Shown piece by piece: positions 22,931 through 34,239 of a stretch of 64,000 bases of DNA. The notes under the pieces are model-generated. The model was not told where the DNA came from. It made no database searches and saw only the letters and a list, made by a program, of their open reading frames with translations. The translations under genes and the position numbers were made by a program. Positions within the stretch are counted from its first letter, which is position 1. Each line of letters opens with the position of its first letter. The DNA comes from Nymphaea colorata (Eukaryota; Streptophyta; Magnoliopsida; Nymphaeales; Nymphaeaceae): assembly GCF_008831285.2 (NCBI RefSeq), contig NC_045146.1, positions 8,196,972 to 8,260,971 of the forward strand, given 5' to 3'.

Positions 22931-23993
22931 AAGGTTAAGTTAAGATGAAGAAGAAATCAGGACAAATTTCTCCTTAAAAAGTTGTTTGAACTGTTGGTAC
23001 TCTTTTAACAAGATATGCGCGGCATCTTTGATGGCCTCCTTTCCATGGCTTACTGTTCATGCAGCACTATGAGCTGTCCCTGCAACAAAATCATTCATAG
23101 CAGAAGCAGTGTTCGTCTGGTTGAGTGGTTTGCCCTGCTTGTATTTGTTGCCTTTGAAGTTAGGTGGAAAGCCATTTAACTTATAACACCTATCTCTAGT
23201 ATGCCCTGTTGCTTGACAAAAAGAATAAGTGAGTTCTGGTCTGTTCTGATTTATTTCTGTTCACTCTAAAGTCTGAATTAGCAGCCAGACTAACATGATC
23301 AATAGGAAACTGAACTCTCGCTTCTCTCTGTTTTCCCCCCTGCAACATTAGATTATATACTTTCCCAATTGTAGGCAGTGGTTCAATCAACAAAACTTGT
23401 CCATGAATCCCTTATGCCCTGGGTGACACACATGCTACAATGGCCATGACAAGGAGTCTACCTGATACTTCTTTCAACGCACCACATGTGCATGGTGGCA
23501 GGTTCATACGATCCCAACTCATCCCACAATGCCTTCAATTTGGTGAAATAAGCAGCAATAGAAAGCATACCTTGAGAGAGACGATTGATTTTAGACTTCA
23601 ACTGTTACTTACGGGGAGCCATACTTTGTGTAAAACATTCTTTCAGGTCCAGCCAGACCTCCCTCACAGTGGTGGCATAATAATACTACTCGCTAGATCC
23701 TTTGATAATGAGTTAATGATCCATGAGAGAACCAATTCATTGCATCACACCCACGATTGATACTCTGGTGCTAAGACAAGAGGTTGAGGAATACTACCAT
23801 TGACAAATCCCAACTTGTTTTTAGCAAGGAGCGCCATTCTGATGGACCTGCTCCATGTGGGATAGGTATCTCCCGTGAGCGGTTGAGACACAAGTACAGC
23901 ACAAGGGGTGTTTGAATGGTGTAAATAAAAGGGATTTTAAATATTGATGGCATTTGAATCATCGGTCGGAATCACGGGTGTGTTTTGAGCCAT
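22931..23993 (-). pseudogene. copia gag
   Basis: The probable start is ATG at 23,993 (MAQNTPVIPTDDSN), giving a typical leader then VLVSQPLTGDTYPTWSRSIR and MALLAKNKLGFVNGSIPQPL, the conserved copia Gag N-terminus. LLIEPLPTIGKVYNLMLQ lies near 23,350-23,400. A zinc-knuckle relic (HTRDRCYKLNGFP type) lies near 23,160-23,215. The start was chosen because it is the first ATG after the primer-binding site that opens this family pattern, about 180 bp downstream of it. Stops occur early (about 23,940) and in the middle. Gag would form the virus-like particle. Confidence 0.85.
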
Positions 23994-24172
23994 AATGGAA
24001 ATAGCGTAGAGCAGCAGCAAAAGAAAAAAAACGATGCAATAGAGTGCCCAAGATAGAAATAGCAAGGAATTTGCAAAGATTAAATGTACCGCAGATTGAA
24101 AGGAAGGATGCAAGAATGAAAAAAGGCCTGCAAAAATTTAGGCGCAACAGACTTTGCACAAAAATAGCAACT

Positions 24173-24184
24173 GCTCTGATACCA
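24173..24184 (-). other. copia primer-binding site (initiator tRNA-Met)
   Basis: The minus strand reads TGGTATCAGAGC directly after the 5' LTR end. It is complementary to the 3' end of plant initiator tRNA-Met, the primer used by most plant copia elements. Confidence 0.95.
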
Positions 24185-24518
24185 TGTGGACAGAGTTTAA
24201 AAGAAACAGAGTATGAAAAGTTGAAGACGAGTGAAAACAGAGCCTCTTCCCTTTCATTCATTTGATGAATGGATATTGATACACTGCTGGAAATAATGAA
24301 TGGAAAATGAAATTCTTTATATTTTGATGCAGGGAATTACAATAAGATTCCAAGAGAAACCAAATAGTTCTGGAACGTTCCACAATCCACATCATCAATT
24401 CTATTAGGATATTTTGAGCCAGCCTTATAAGATGGCAGGTCTTCTAACAAATATTCTAGCATGGCGGCTGAGTCATATAAGCATAATTTGTAAAATTCAT
24501 GGTGAATAATCATCAACA
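24185..24518 (-). repeat. copia 5' LTR
   Basis: The partner of 19,414-19,746. It begins TGTTGATGATTATTC on the minus strand and ends CTCTGTCCACA next to the primer-binding site. A 5-bp indel near 24,276 and a 3-bp indel near 24,387 are the largest differences from the other copy. Confidence 0.95.
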
Positions 24519-24523
24519 TATTG

Positions 24524-25065
24524 TGCTCTGGCTCTGGACTACTTCAACACGGTCCACGCCAGTCGCCATGACAACCGACGGACAGTGGGCGATGAGCGGA
24601 TGAACCAACAAGCAGTGGGCAACGAACGAGCCAACATGGGTTCTTCTTCCTGGAGCACAGGAAGCTGGAGGGTGGTGGTAGGACCGCAAGTGCTGTTGTG
24701 GAGTTTGCCACTACACTTGGAGGCTTGGTGACTGGAGCCTTGGAAACATGGAGTTGGAGTGACTGGCAACCGGCGAGTCGGCGACACTGCATTGTTGCGG
24801 CAGTGACAGTGCAATGACTGACGGGGTCACAACTCATGGGGCCCGGGCACCTCCAATCTCCTGTAGTAGTCAAGTCGATGAGAGAGGGGATCCGTGGGGC
24901 ACTGAATCGGGTCTCGTGAGGGCATCCCATATACCCAAGGCCAGGATTCTTAGATTTTTCCATTAACTCTTGGCAGGTTTCATGTAGGCAACTGCCCACA
25001 TGGTGCAAACACATGCCTCTACCCCTGCCTTGCCTGTAATACCTGTTCACATGCTTGACATGCAT
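24524..25065. other. unassigned GC-richer DNA
   Basis: GC content is visibly higher than in neighbouring sequence. An open frame of about 170 codons on the minus strand (24,544-25,065) has no recognisable motif, and its composition (Ser/Cys/Pro/Arg-rich) suggests chance openness from the GC bias. The sequence lies between the copia element and a hAT transposase remnant. Confidence 0.35.
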
Positions 25066-25074
25066 GGAATTGCT

Positions 25075-27965
25075 TAATGTCTCCCCATGCCACCAAATGT
25101 TATATCATATTTTTTCAATGACAAGTGGACAATATCTTGTTGTTTGAGATATGTGAGTAGTACCTCAATGCAGTCTAGCAAACCATAATCATGGACCTTT
25201 CTATATCTTTTAAATGTAGGAGGAAATATGATGGTAGCTAGTATTCAGATAATGGGGCAGATGAAATTGTCCTGCCCCCTTCTCATCTATAATCCTCCAT
25301 ATGAGCATATACAACATCTTCTTTCGTTTGAATTTGTCTCAAATGGCTTCATTTTCACCATTCATATCTTCATATAAATATCCTATAGGATGTCTATCTT
25401 CACTGTCAATCAATCTGAAGACTTTCACAAGAGGTACACAAATCTTCGATGAGTTGATGCATTATTCCCAAAATTCAAAGCTGAATGCAATATCCACAAC
25501 TGCCGTGACTTTTTTTATAGGTTTGTGGATATACAACCTAATCATCGCTATAAAATATCTACCAAAGAGGAGTCTTATGCATGAGTATACTCTACACAGT
25601 CAAAACATTTGTGGCAAACCTTGTATGTGCAGCCAACTCAGCTCATTTTGTGAATTTCCTCATCATTGTGAATTTTCTCATCAAATTCAAAACATATGAG
25701 TGATTATAGATGAACATCATGATTCTTGGCATCTTATCACTGTTGGTTTCACATATTCTCTTTCACCAAGATCATGAAACATGCAATCAGTAGCACAGGA
25801 GCTCAAATATACTGACTTATGCTGCTAACATCTCAACTATAGCTATATAATTTGATGAATTGTCTATAATAAATTACATGATATTCTCATACCCAACTTC
25901 ACATACAACTTCATCAAAAATTTCATCTAATTCATCATCATTTTGAGGCCTATCTGATAAATCAACAAATTTTGAAAACATATTATTCATCAGACAATAT
26001 ATGAGAAAGTTTACCAACATTTTGTTTTTTATATCTATCTATCCATCTACCATAATTCTGTAACCTATGCCTTTTCAACCTGGCCTTAAATGACCACAAT
26101 ATGTCTTCACATCTCTAACTGCATCATAAAAAATTTTACCTTTCAACTTATTATAACCATAGCCTACAGAAGTGATCGCATCTACCGTAGGTTGACAGTA
26201 GAAAAAAATTAGCAGTATTAAAAGGAATGCATGCATAATAAAACCATCTTCCTACTAAGTCATCTACCCACTCGTCAATTTCCTTTGAAGCCATAGTTGT
26301 ATGTATATCAAGTTGAACACTTGTAGCAGCACAAGGAGAGAAAAAGTTTTTGATCAATGAACTCGACCCACCACTATGTGCTGCACCACCACTACTAAGA
26401 CCTTGGGACCTCCCACAACCATGTCCTCCTCCAATTGTACCTCTTCTCTTTGTACTTAAAGAAGTGGTTTTTCCTTTATCCTGTGTGGTTAACAAACAGA
26501 CATCAACATCTAGGGCCGAGCAACTTGAGCTCGGCTCGAAAATGAGTTCGAGCCAACTGTTTTTCTAAACAAGTCTAGCTTGAGCTTATGTCTTGGCTCG
26601 TTTTTTAGTCAAGTCAAGTTCGAGTTCGTTAAACTTGACCCTATATGCTCGACTTAGCTCGAGCAAAGCCAAACAACAAATGGTATTTGACTCCTAACTC
26701 CATTTCTTTTTTACATTTCTATCATGTTTTTTCTCTCTCTCTCTCTCTCTCTCTCTTTCTCCCTCTCTCTCAATCTGATTTGGAACCCTTTGGCCTAAAA
26801 CTCAAGCACGAGTCCTTATCCCCCTCTTTTCTATCTTTTGCTCTCCTCTTGACAATGGTGTTCGCCAGGCAGCCTTCTCTGTTGTTCACCACCATTATGC
26901 CGGTGGCACCTCCTTGAAGAAGATAGAATCCCACCAATGCCACCTTCATTGCCTCGTCCGTGTATGATGTCTCTAGTAGGGGCATCCATACTTTGAAAAA
27001 TCCTTTCAGAAAACCTTTCTCAATGCTCAGAGTTTTCGAAATTCACGTTTGAATGAAGGTTTCACTTTCACCTTAAAAAGCCTCACTCAAATGAGTGAGG
27101 GTTTCGGTGAGGGTTGTGAGCATTTTACCTTCAGGCTGCTGGGAGGCAGAATCGATGGGAGAGATGTTGGCCGATGGTTTTGCTAAGTAATGAGACCATG
27201 TTGGAGTGCTTAATATCACAAGAAAGTACTTGAAACAAAACTATTGTTTGTATCTCTAGGTAAGGCTTTTGCATCCAAGCTTCGAGATGGAGGAAAGGAA
27301 GATTGGAGGTGGAATTCCTCAAGCTACATGAAGAAGCATAGTAAAAGAAAGGAAAAAAAAGGAAGCTGAATTCAGATGTGAACAACACCAGTTCTAGTTT
27401 ATTTTTCACACTACCTTTTGCCTCATTTTTTTCCATTCTAACATAATGATTTAAAATTTTTGTTGGTATCCAAGGGAACTACGAATTCCTGGGTTGTCTT
27501 GTTTCCTTTTTCCTTCATTAAACCATGGTGAGATGCAATGATTCTTGCCTGCAAAGCATGACAGATTGATAGTACAAGACAAAGCTGTCCCATTTCCCTT
27601 TTTGGTTGATTTTTTTTGGCAAGAGGTTAGTATAAACGAGCTTAAACAAGCTTGATGAGTCAACTCGAGCTGGATGCTGGCCCATCGAGTTGCACTTGAG
27701 ACTTTCTCTTGAGTTTGACTAGAGTCTGAGTTCAAGGTTTGACAAGTCGAGCCGAGCTTTGAGCTAGCCCAACTCGAGCTTGACTTGGCTTGTGTTCAGG
27801 CCTTTCAACATTATCCTCTTCTTCGTCTACCAACTCATAATTTTCATCTCTATTTTCAATCTCCTCATCAATCTTCCAGGTCCTTGCATATCTTACCTCA
27901 GCATCCTAAAGATTTTCTACAATTCTATTTGTAGCTACAGAATTAATCATTTTTAACACAATTAG
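25075..27965 (-). pseudogene. hAT transposase (DUF659-type), interrupted
   Basis: Minus-strand translation starts in an acidic stretch (about 27,960-27,805: ENRDENYELVDEEDNV). It is interrupted by the 26,511-27,804 element and resumes at about 26,510 with VDVCLLTTQDKGKTTS and a Gly-rich linker, then GRWFYYACIPFNTANFF. The DUF659 block follows: GIGYRIMVDG, then a stop where the family has Trp (TGG to TAG), and DELDEIFDEVVCEVGYENIM, IIDNSSNYI. Later come LMRKFT, ELAAHTRFAT, FSKICVPLVKVFRLIDSED and RHPIGYLYEDMN (about 25,400). It fades out near 25,080. No dimerisation domain is clear. Many stops are present. Confidence 0.8.
26511..27804. mobile_element. 1.3 kb non-autonomous hAT-like element
   Basis: The element starts TAGGGCCGAGCA and its other end, reverse-complemented, reads AAGGCCTGAACA (8 of 12 identical). 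The inner subterminal regions are both rich in GAGCTCG/GGCTCG motifs in opposite orientation. It is flanked by TCAACATC (26,503-26,510) and TCAACATT (27,805-27,812), an 8-bp target duplication with one mismatch, as hAT elements make. The hAT transposase reading continues on both sides, which confirms that this is an insertion. No transposase lies inside, so it must have been moved in trans. It contains a (CT)n tract (26,732-26,757). Confidence 0.8.
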
Positions 27966-28250
27966 AGTACATGATATTGGCAATGGCTCTTACTGTAGCC
28001 AATAGCCTTAGCGCCGATGCCAATAAAGCTACTGGGAACAACTCTTGCCCTAGTGGTTAGCTAAGGCTGTCCTTGCTGGCCTTTACAGTGTTGGGAATAG
28101 TCTTCTACTAGTGCATGGGTCATTACTAATAATATCATTGACAATAGCTCCTTTGGTTATTGGAAATGATAAAAGTCGTTGCTAAAAATTCTTTTAGCAG
28201 TGATTTCATCATTGGTATAGGTTTATTTTTCATTGAAAACACAACAATGC
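27966..28250 (-). mobile_element. possible CACTA-type end sequence
   Basis: The minus strand reads CACTAGTAGAAGACTATTCC at about 28,101-28,120, like the CACTAGTAGAAA ends of CACTA elements. It is followed by short motifs (AGCTATTGGC, CCATTGCCAAT) resembling subterminal repeats. The part right of 28,120 carries similar motifs (CACTGCTAAAAG, TTTTTAGCAACGAC). No partner end or 3-bp duplication was established. Confidence 0.35.
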
Positions 28251-29235
28251 TGCTTAAATAGTAGGTAAACCTCCCTTTTTGCATTTGAAAATAGGATGGT
28301 TTCAAATAGATAATCTAGATCGGTACCAACAAAATATACCAAAAATATATGGAGAATTTAACAATTATATTTGAAAGACAATTTCATTGCTCAGATATTG
28401 GAAAAGAAAAGCATATAATGTTACAGAAAAACAAAGCACACACAAAATTGATTTAAGCAATGTCCAATAGCAAATAAAGCGAAGGTCGAACCCATGCCTA
28501 GAAGAAGGCTAGACAAAAGGTGCCATTCCATGGCTTAGGTGCTTAGTTGAAGTGGTGGTATAAGTTATACTACTCAATAAGGGGGAAGGTCAAGCTGAGG
28601 TAGGAAGAAAGGGTTGAAGAAGAGAGAAGAATTCAATCACATTAAATATAAACAGAAACTCAAGATACTAAACACAAAATTGACTGGAAAACATAAACTA
28701 CTGGAATCAATAGAGAGAGAAAAAGTGACGAACACACCTAAAATTTGATGATACTTTCAGAGTGCAAATCTGGCTGTTTCATGAACCATAAGAATTGGAG
28801 ATATCAACATAGGTATTCCCACTCTCTACAATGAAAAGGAATATAACCTATCACGGATGTTAAGATTTCTATGTTTCTATCATGTCAAACTTTTCATGCT
28901 TCGATCATGGCTAATTTGCATTTTATGGAATATTTCGATTTTCATGTTATTAGTGTAGGTTAATTGAGAATAAGAAGAAGAAGAACATTAATGATTAAGC
29001 TTCACCTAACCCATGTGGTCCTTTTGGCAGCTATTCCAAGAGTCTCCACTAGTTGAACCACGTGGGAGCTTAACTAGTGCAGGTTATTTGAAAAGATGAT
29101 GAAAAACATTCTCGATTATGTCAAAAAAAAAAACTACTAAGCAAGAGGGAGAAAAGTAGATGTTGCAAAGGGAGAAAAATAAGTTGTTGTTGGTATTGTT
29201 GCTAGTTGTTTTGCTTCAAAAGTTCATTTCGGTTT
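28251..29235. other. unassigned DNA
   Basis: No gene recognised in this AT-rich sequence. It may contain the 5' part of the plus-strand hAT element that becomes readable from about 29,240. Confidence 0.4.
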
Positions 29236-29239
29236 TCTT

Positions 29240-30770
29240 GAATATGATTATCCACCTTCTAAATATTCAAATATTGAAACTATAGAAAGTATTGTGCATG
29301 ATTCAAGGTTGCTACATCCTATGTGAGAGATGCGGATGAATGAGAGAGATGAAGTTAGGTAAACTTATACTAATTATGGTATACATCAATATAACCTTCA
29401 GAAACATCCAATGTCATGTCCTTTAGACTATCCTCTTAAATTTTAAGTTGCATGGTTTCAAAATTTCCATGGTAGGAATATCCTCCCAAGCTAGGTCTGG
29501 AAGAAGGTAGATCACAGTACAAAACATATTCATTTTGGTGCCATGAGAGAACAAGTAAAAATTTATTGCACAATATGAATGCGTGAACATGTAATGACTT
29601 AAGTTCTCAAAGCATGTATACATATAAAATGGTTAAAAGGCAAAATTCGGAGAAAATTCAAAGCAACCACTTGAGATTGAAGAAATCTGTTGATGTTGTT
29701 CATTGGTTAGCATTTCAAGCTTATGCTTCTAGAGGTCAAGATAAAATTTCAAGTTCTCTAAATCAATGTAACTTCATTAAACTTGTAACATTTTGTGACT
29801 AATTATAATGAAAAAGTTTTAAATGTTGTTTTAGATAATGATCCAATGAATGATAAGTGTACATCACCAATAACTCAAAAAGATATTTTACATGAACTGA
29901 CATTAGATAATAAATTGGCGATGTTCAATATTATATTATTGTTGATGAAGCTTGAAATGAATCAAAGAAAGTGTATATGGCAGTTGTTCTAAGATTTCTT
30001 AACATTAAAGGACAGTCGAAGAATGTATTTTAGATATTGTGCATGTCAAGGATACTACAACAACTACTTTAAAGAATGAGATTTCTACTTTGTTGTCTCG
30101 TATAATCTTAGCATTCAAGATATATGGGGTCAAGGGTATGATGGTAAAAATAATATGCTTTGTAAGTGGAATGAGTTATGGGCTTTATTTTTGAATGGCT
30201 GTCCAACATATTATGTTCATTGTTTTGCTCATTGATTACACCTTGCACTTGTTGCATATTCAAGAAAAGTTGTCTATGCTCATAAACTTTTTTACTAGTT
30301 AATATATATAATTAATGTTATTGGTCCAGGTAGCAAACATAATGATGAATTATATGAAGCCCAAGTAATTAAAAATTGCTAATGAAATTGCTATATATGA
30401 ACTTAAAAAGGGAAAACATAATCATATTGGCATGCTGCAATGGCTTAGAGATACTTCATGGATGTCTTTTTTTTTTCTTGTATCCAGTTTGGTAAAAATG
30501 ATCAATGCAACTTGTAGACTTTTAAATAGTGTAATAGAAGTGGGTCAAAATATTAAATACATAGTGATGGTTATTCAATATATGAAATAATTACCTCATT
30601 TGAATTTATGCTTATTTTACAATTGGTAAAACAAATTTTGGAACACAATGTCATTCTTGGTCAAGCGCTACAAAGACATAGGCAAGACGTTTTAAATACA
30701 ATGGTTTTAGTTAGATTTGTGAAACTGTTGTGTTTACATGTAAAATTTTTTCAATCTTACGTGCAGACAT
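29240..30770 (+). pseudogene. TTF-type hAT transposase, C-terminally truncated
   Basis: Plus-strand translation across three frames shows LLHPMWEMRMNERDEVR, NLQKHPMSCPLDYPLKF and AWFQNFHGRNILP (zinc-finger region), then VDVVHWLAFQAYASRGQDK, SSSLNQCNFIKL, NEKVLNVVLDNDPMNDKCTS and QKDILHEL. The DUF4371 core follows: QDIWGQGYDGKNNML, CPTYYVHCFAH. LRDTSWMSF stands where intact members have SDTRWGSH. It ends with YEIITSFEFMLILQLVKQI and ALQRHRQDVLNTMVLVRFV. It is the same class as the transposase at 5.9-17.3 kb, in opposite orientation and much diverged. The C-terminus with the catalytic and dimerisation region is lost where gypsy LTR sequence starts (about 30,788). Confidence 0.82.
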
Positions 30771-31479
30771 AATAAATGGGATATCCTTGTTTATACTCAC
30801 CTCCATTTCTTTGTACGAGATTCTAAGAGACGGGACTTAACCTTTTGGTAAGAGGTTTGACTGTTCCTAGTGCCTTTATCAAGGGTAATCAAATTAAAGA
30901 CTAGACTAAAATGTTCCATTTCTGAAGTATAAATATTATCTAAAATCTAAGAAAGTAAACATACCCTAATTTTGAAATCATGCATTTTTGAAATTTAAGT
31001 AGATCTCAAAAATAAACTGATGAACTAGAAAAAATTAATGTTAAAGTATGTTTATGTGTGGATCATCATAGATCAATTCAAATTGACGTCCTAGATCTCA
31101 TATGATAGATGCCAAAAACTAAGTCATGTAGACCTGGAGTCTGGTCTCTAATGGGGCTTGGATGTAGGATATGAACTAAGTAGGGGAATTTGGATCTGAA
31201 TCAAAAAATTGAGATCAGGATCTCAGGCATTTATAAAATTTTTGTTCTAAATTTGAAATGAAAGATGTTATTGAAATCCAAAATCTCATATCATGTCAAT
31301 GAGATTCTTGATTCAAAGTGCAAGGTAAGAAATCCAGTAGGTTTGGTCTTCCATTCATGATTGGGTCTTTTAAGATCCAAATTTTTGAAGGATAGATCCA
31401 AATCTAACAATTACAAGGTTTAAAATCTCATATTTGGGTCTGATTCTTTAGGAATTGATCCCAGGCTAATGATCAAATA

Positions 31480-31570
31480 TTCAATTGCTTTGTAATTTGA
31501 TCTAAGATCCGAGATTTGAAATCCAAGATCTAAAATCTAGGGTCTAAAATCCATAATCCAATATGCACGA
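31480..31570. repeat. cryptically simple ATCC/ATCT-rich tract
   Basis: The tract is dense in short units of the form AAATCCAAGATCT in imperfect reiteration. A longer version of the same tract lies at 52,130-52,410 in the homologous LTR block. It probably arose by slippage inside the LTR. Confidence 0.6.
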
Positions 31571-34239
31571 TCTTAGAAAATCATGATACATTTTTGAGAT
31601 ATAATGTGCATTAAGCTCACATGTAGATCCTGGATCTAGGTTTGATACTTAGACCCATATCTAGGTCAATATTCATGACAAATTCTAGAAGATGGACCCC
31701 GGCATGTTATTAGAATTTGGATTATGATTTGATATCCAAAATCTGAAATGAGAATAATGGATCTGGGTATATGAAGATAGATCAGAACTAAGACTTGGAT
31801 ATGAGTTGTTACATGGAAATAAGAATTGGAGATATGATCGAGATCAGAAATATAAAATGATCGTCTAAAAATAGCACGGACCTAGATCTGACTCAAGCTG
31901 GGCTAGGTGGGTTCACGCTGCATGACATGGATTGGACTTGGGTCAAGTTCAGTTTTTGAAAAACTAGGTTCAGACCTAGGTTGTGCATCAACCTAGGTGT
32001 TGTCTTTGGAAAATTTAGTTTTAATGAGAATTGAGGTAGGTTGAGCATATGCTCAGGCCTACTAGATCCATCAAATGAACATAAAAAGCTAACTTAGGTT
32101 CATGTGGCTCCTAAGTTAGGCTTTGTGAAAAATGCATGCATGGTGAAAAATGAGCAAATACACTTGTGTATGATTTTGGGTTGAAAGGGGTTCAAATAAG
32201 GGGATTGGCTTGAACTAAGGCTATAGAATCAAAGAAAATCATCAAGAAGGGTATATGTGACCTATACTTCATGTTTATGTAGAAGAATATGGGTCAAAAA
32301 GGAAATAACCATTTTGTCCCTATGTGTAATTTCATAATTTTGGATGAATTTACTTGATCTGAATAAACTAGCCTATGACTAGGCTCGTAAATAGGATCAC
32401 GTTAAAATTTTGCTGAGAAATTCTATTTGTATCCCAAAATTTTTGGTCGGTTTTGGAGTGCTCCAGAAAAATGAGTTTTTGTTTAAAATAGGAAAGAAAG
32501 GGACTTGTCCGTCGGTACGAGGGTCGACCGTTCCCAGCGCCTTTACTGGGGGTAATCAACCCAAGGGCTATGTTTATTATTGATGCATTTCGTTTTAACT
32601 TAAACATTATTTTTATTCTATATGTGGTGTAGAAAAATATTGAAAGTTTGATGTTTCAAACTTTTGAAAAGATTCTTGAAGAATCATTTGAGAATATGAG
32701 ACATTTTGGGAAAAACTAGAATTGGGAATCCTTATGAATATCATTGGAAAACTTGAAAAGTCATTTTGAAATCATTTTAGTGTTCTCTTAAGACATTAAG
32801 TAGGTTTGAGATTTTGCTCTAATTTGGTTACCACCTAGTTAGAGCTTCATCTCATCTTACTTAAGTTCTTTTGTAGAGGTGCTTGTGATCATATATGACA
32901 TTAAGTGAATGAAAATGAATGGATGCATTGATCCTATATGATTGAAAGAGAAAATCATTCATTCCTACCATAACATTCATCTAGATGCATTCCTACCATA
33001 ACATACATCTAAGATTTTTTTTTAGAAAGAGAAACAACAAAAAAAAGATATCCATGTGCATGCATACGTATATAATATGTATATACGCATACGTTTTCAT
33101 GAATATGAAAATCAAGGAATGATTTGAAAATAGCCGACTTCAAATTTTGATATAGGCCGGAAGGGAGCTTGGACTCATGCAAGAGCCTAAGCTAAGTCTC
33201 CAAGGCCGCATTATAGAGATTTCTTTTGAAAAAATTTTGAAAAATATGATTTATATAAAAACATAGAATATTTATGGTTTGGTTACAAGGGAATATGTTT
33301 CTTCCACCGTTGGGTATGGAAGAAAATCTAGCAACACATCGAGACATTCTTTAGGGCTCCTAATGGGGTGATTAGGAAATAAACTAGCGTAAAATGACAT
33401 GCAAATGCATTTTAACATGTACATTTTCGTGACGGTTTCCCCGGGTTGGACAAGCCCCAACCTCAAAAATTAATATGAAAATAAAGAGCCCCAAGCCATA
33501 CCCTCATTCTCACAAATCATTGGTACGTAAATAGAAAGATTATAATGTCATGCATAGATAATATCAAAACAATATTTAAGAAAAGAAAGAGAGCATGGTT
33601 CAACTATGGAATGAATTCTCATCTTCTCATGTTCCCGGTACACTCGAGCATAGCCTCTTAACTCTAGAGAGTGAGAGCTATCTCCTATGGCCATGGAAAA
33701 GAGGGGAAGAGAGAAAACGAGAGAAGCAAAATATAAATGGAAAATCAAGCAACTTCGCATGGATAATATATAAGTAATATTCAAGGAGAGAAATAGAACA
33801 TGATTCAAAAATGAAATGAAATATTATCTCATCTTCTCATGTTTCCGGTGCACTTGAGCATAGCCTATTGGCTCTAAAATAGAGTTGAGAGCTATCTTTT
33901 ATTGCCACAAAGGAATGAAAAAGAGAGGAAAATAAAGGAAGCAAAAGAACAACAAGAATGTATTCAAGAAATGAGATAACATAACTCAAGCATAGAAATG
34001 AAAGATCATTTCATCTTCTCATGCTCCCAGTGCACTTGAGCATAGCTTCTTGGCTCTAAAATAGAGTTGAGAACTATCTCTTTTGGCCATGGGGAGAGGA
34101 AGAAGTGAGGAAAGAAAATAGGAGAGAAATGAGAGGGATGATGATTACATACCTCTAAATGAGAAAATGACTGAGGGAAAATGAACAATCATGCTTGAAA
34201 TAAGCTTGAACTCACCTTGCTCCCTTGAAGAGTTGTAGC

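Larger units (their letters stand above)
19414..24518 (-). mobile_element. complete Ty1/copia retrotransposon, coding-dead
   Basis: A 5,105-bp element on the minus strand. LTRs of 333 bp (19,414-19,746) and 334 bp (24,185-24,518) begin TGTTGA and end CCACA. A primer-binding site for initiator tRNA-Met abuts the 5' LTR, and a polypurine tract GAAGGGGAG abuts the 3' LTR. The flanks TATGG (19,409-19,413) and TATTG (24,519-24,523) agree at four of five bases, as expected of a decayed target duplication. Domain order is gag, protease, integrase, RT, RNase H, which defines copia. A hand comparison of the LTRs shows about 23 substitutions and 3 indels (roughly 93 percent identity), so insertion was not recent. 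Stops and frameshifts disrupt gag and pol. Confidence 0.95.

Noticed and set aside
23440-23760. Plus-strand 106-codon frame
   Set aside because: It lies antisense to the copia gag, whose Gag motifs are clear on the minus strand.
24544-25065. Minus-strand frame of 173 codons
   Set aside because: Openness is explained by locally high GC. It is Cys/Ser/Pro/Arg-rich without motifs, and an overlapping second frame is also open.
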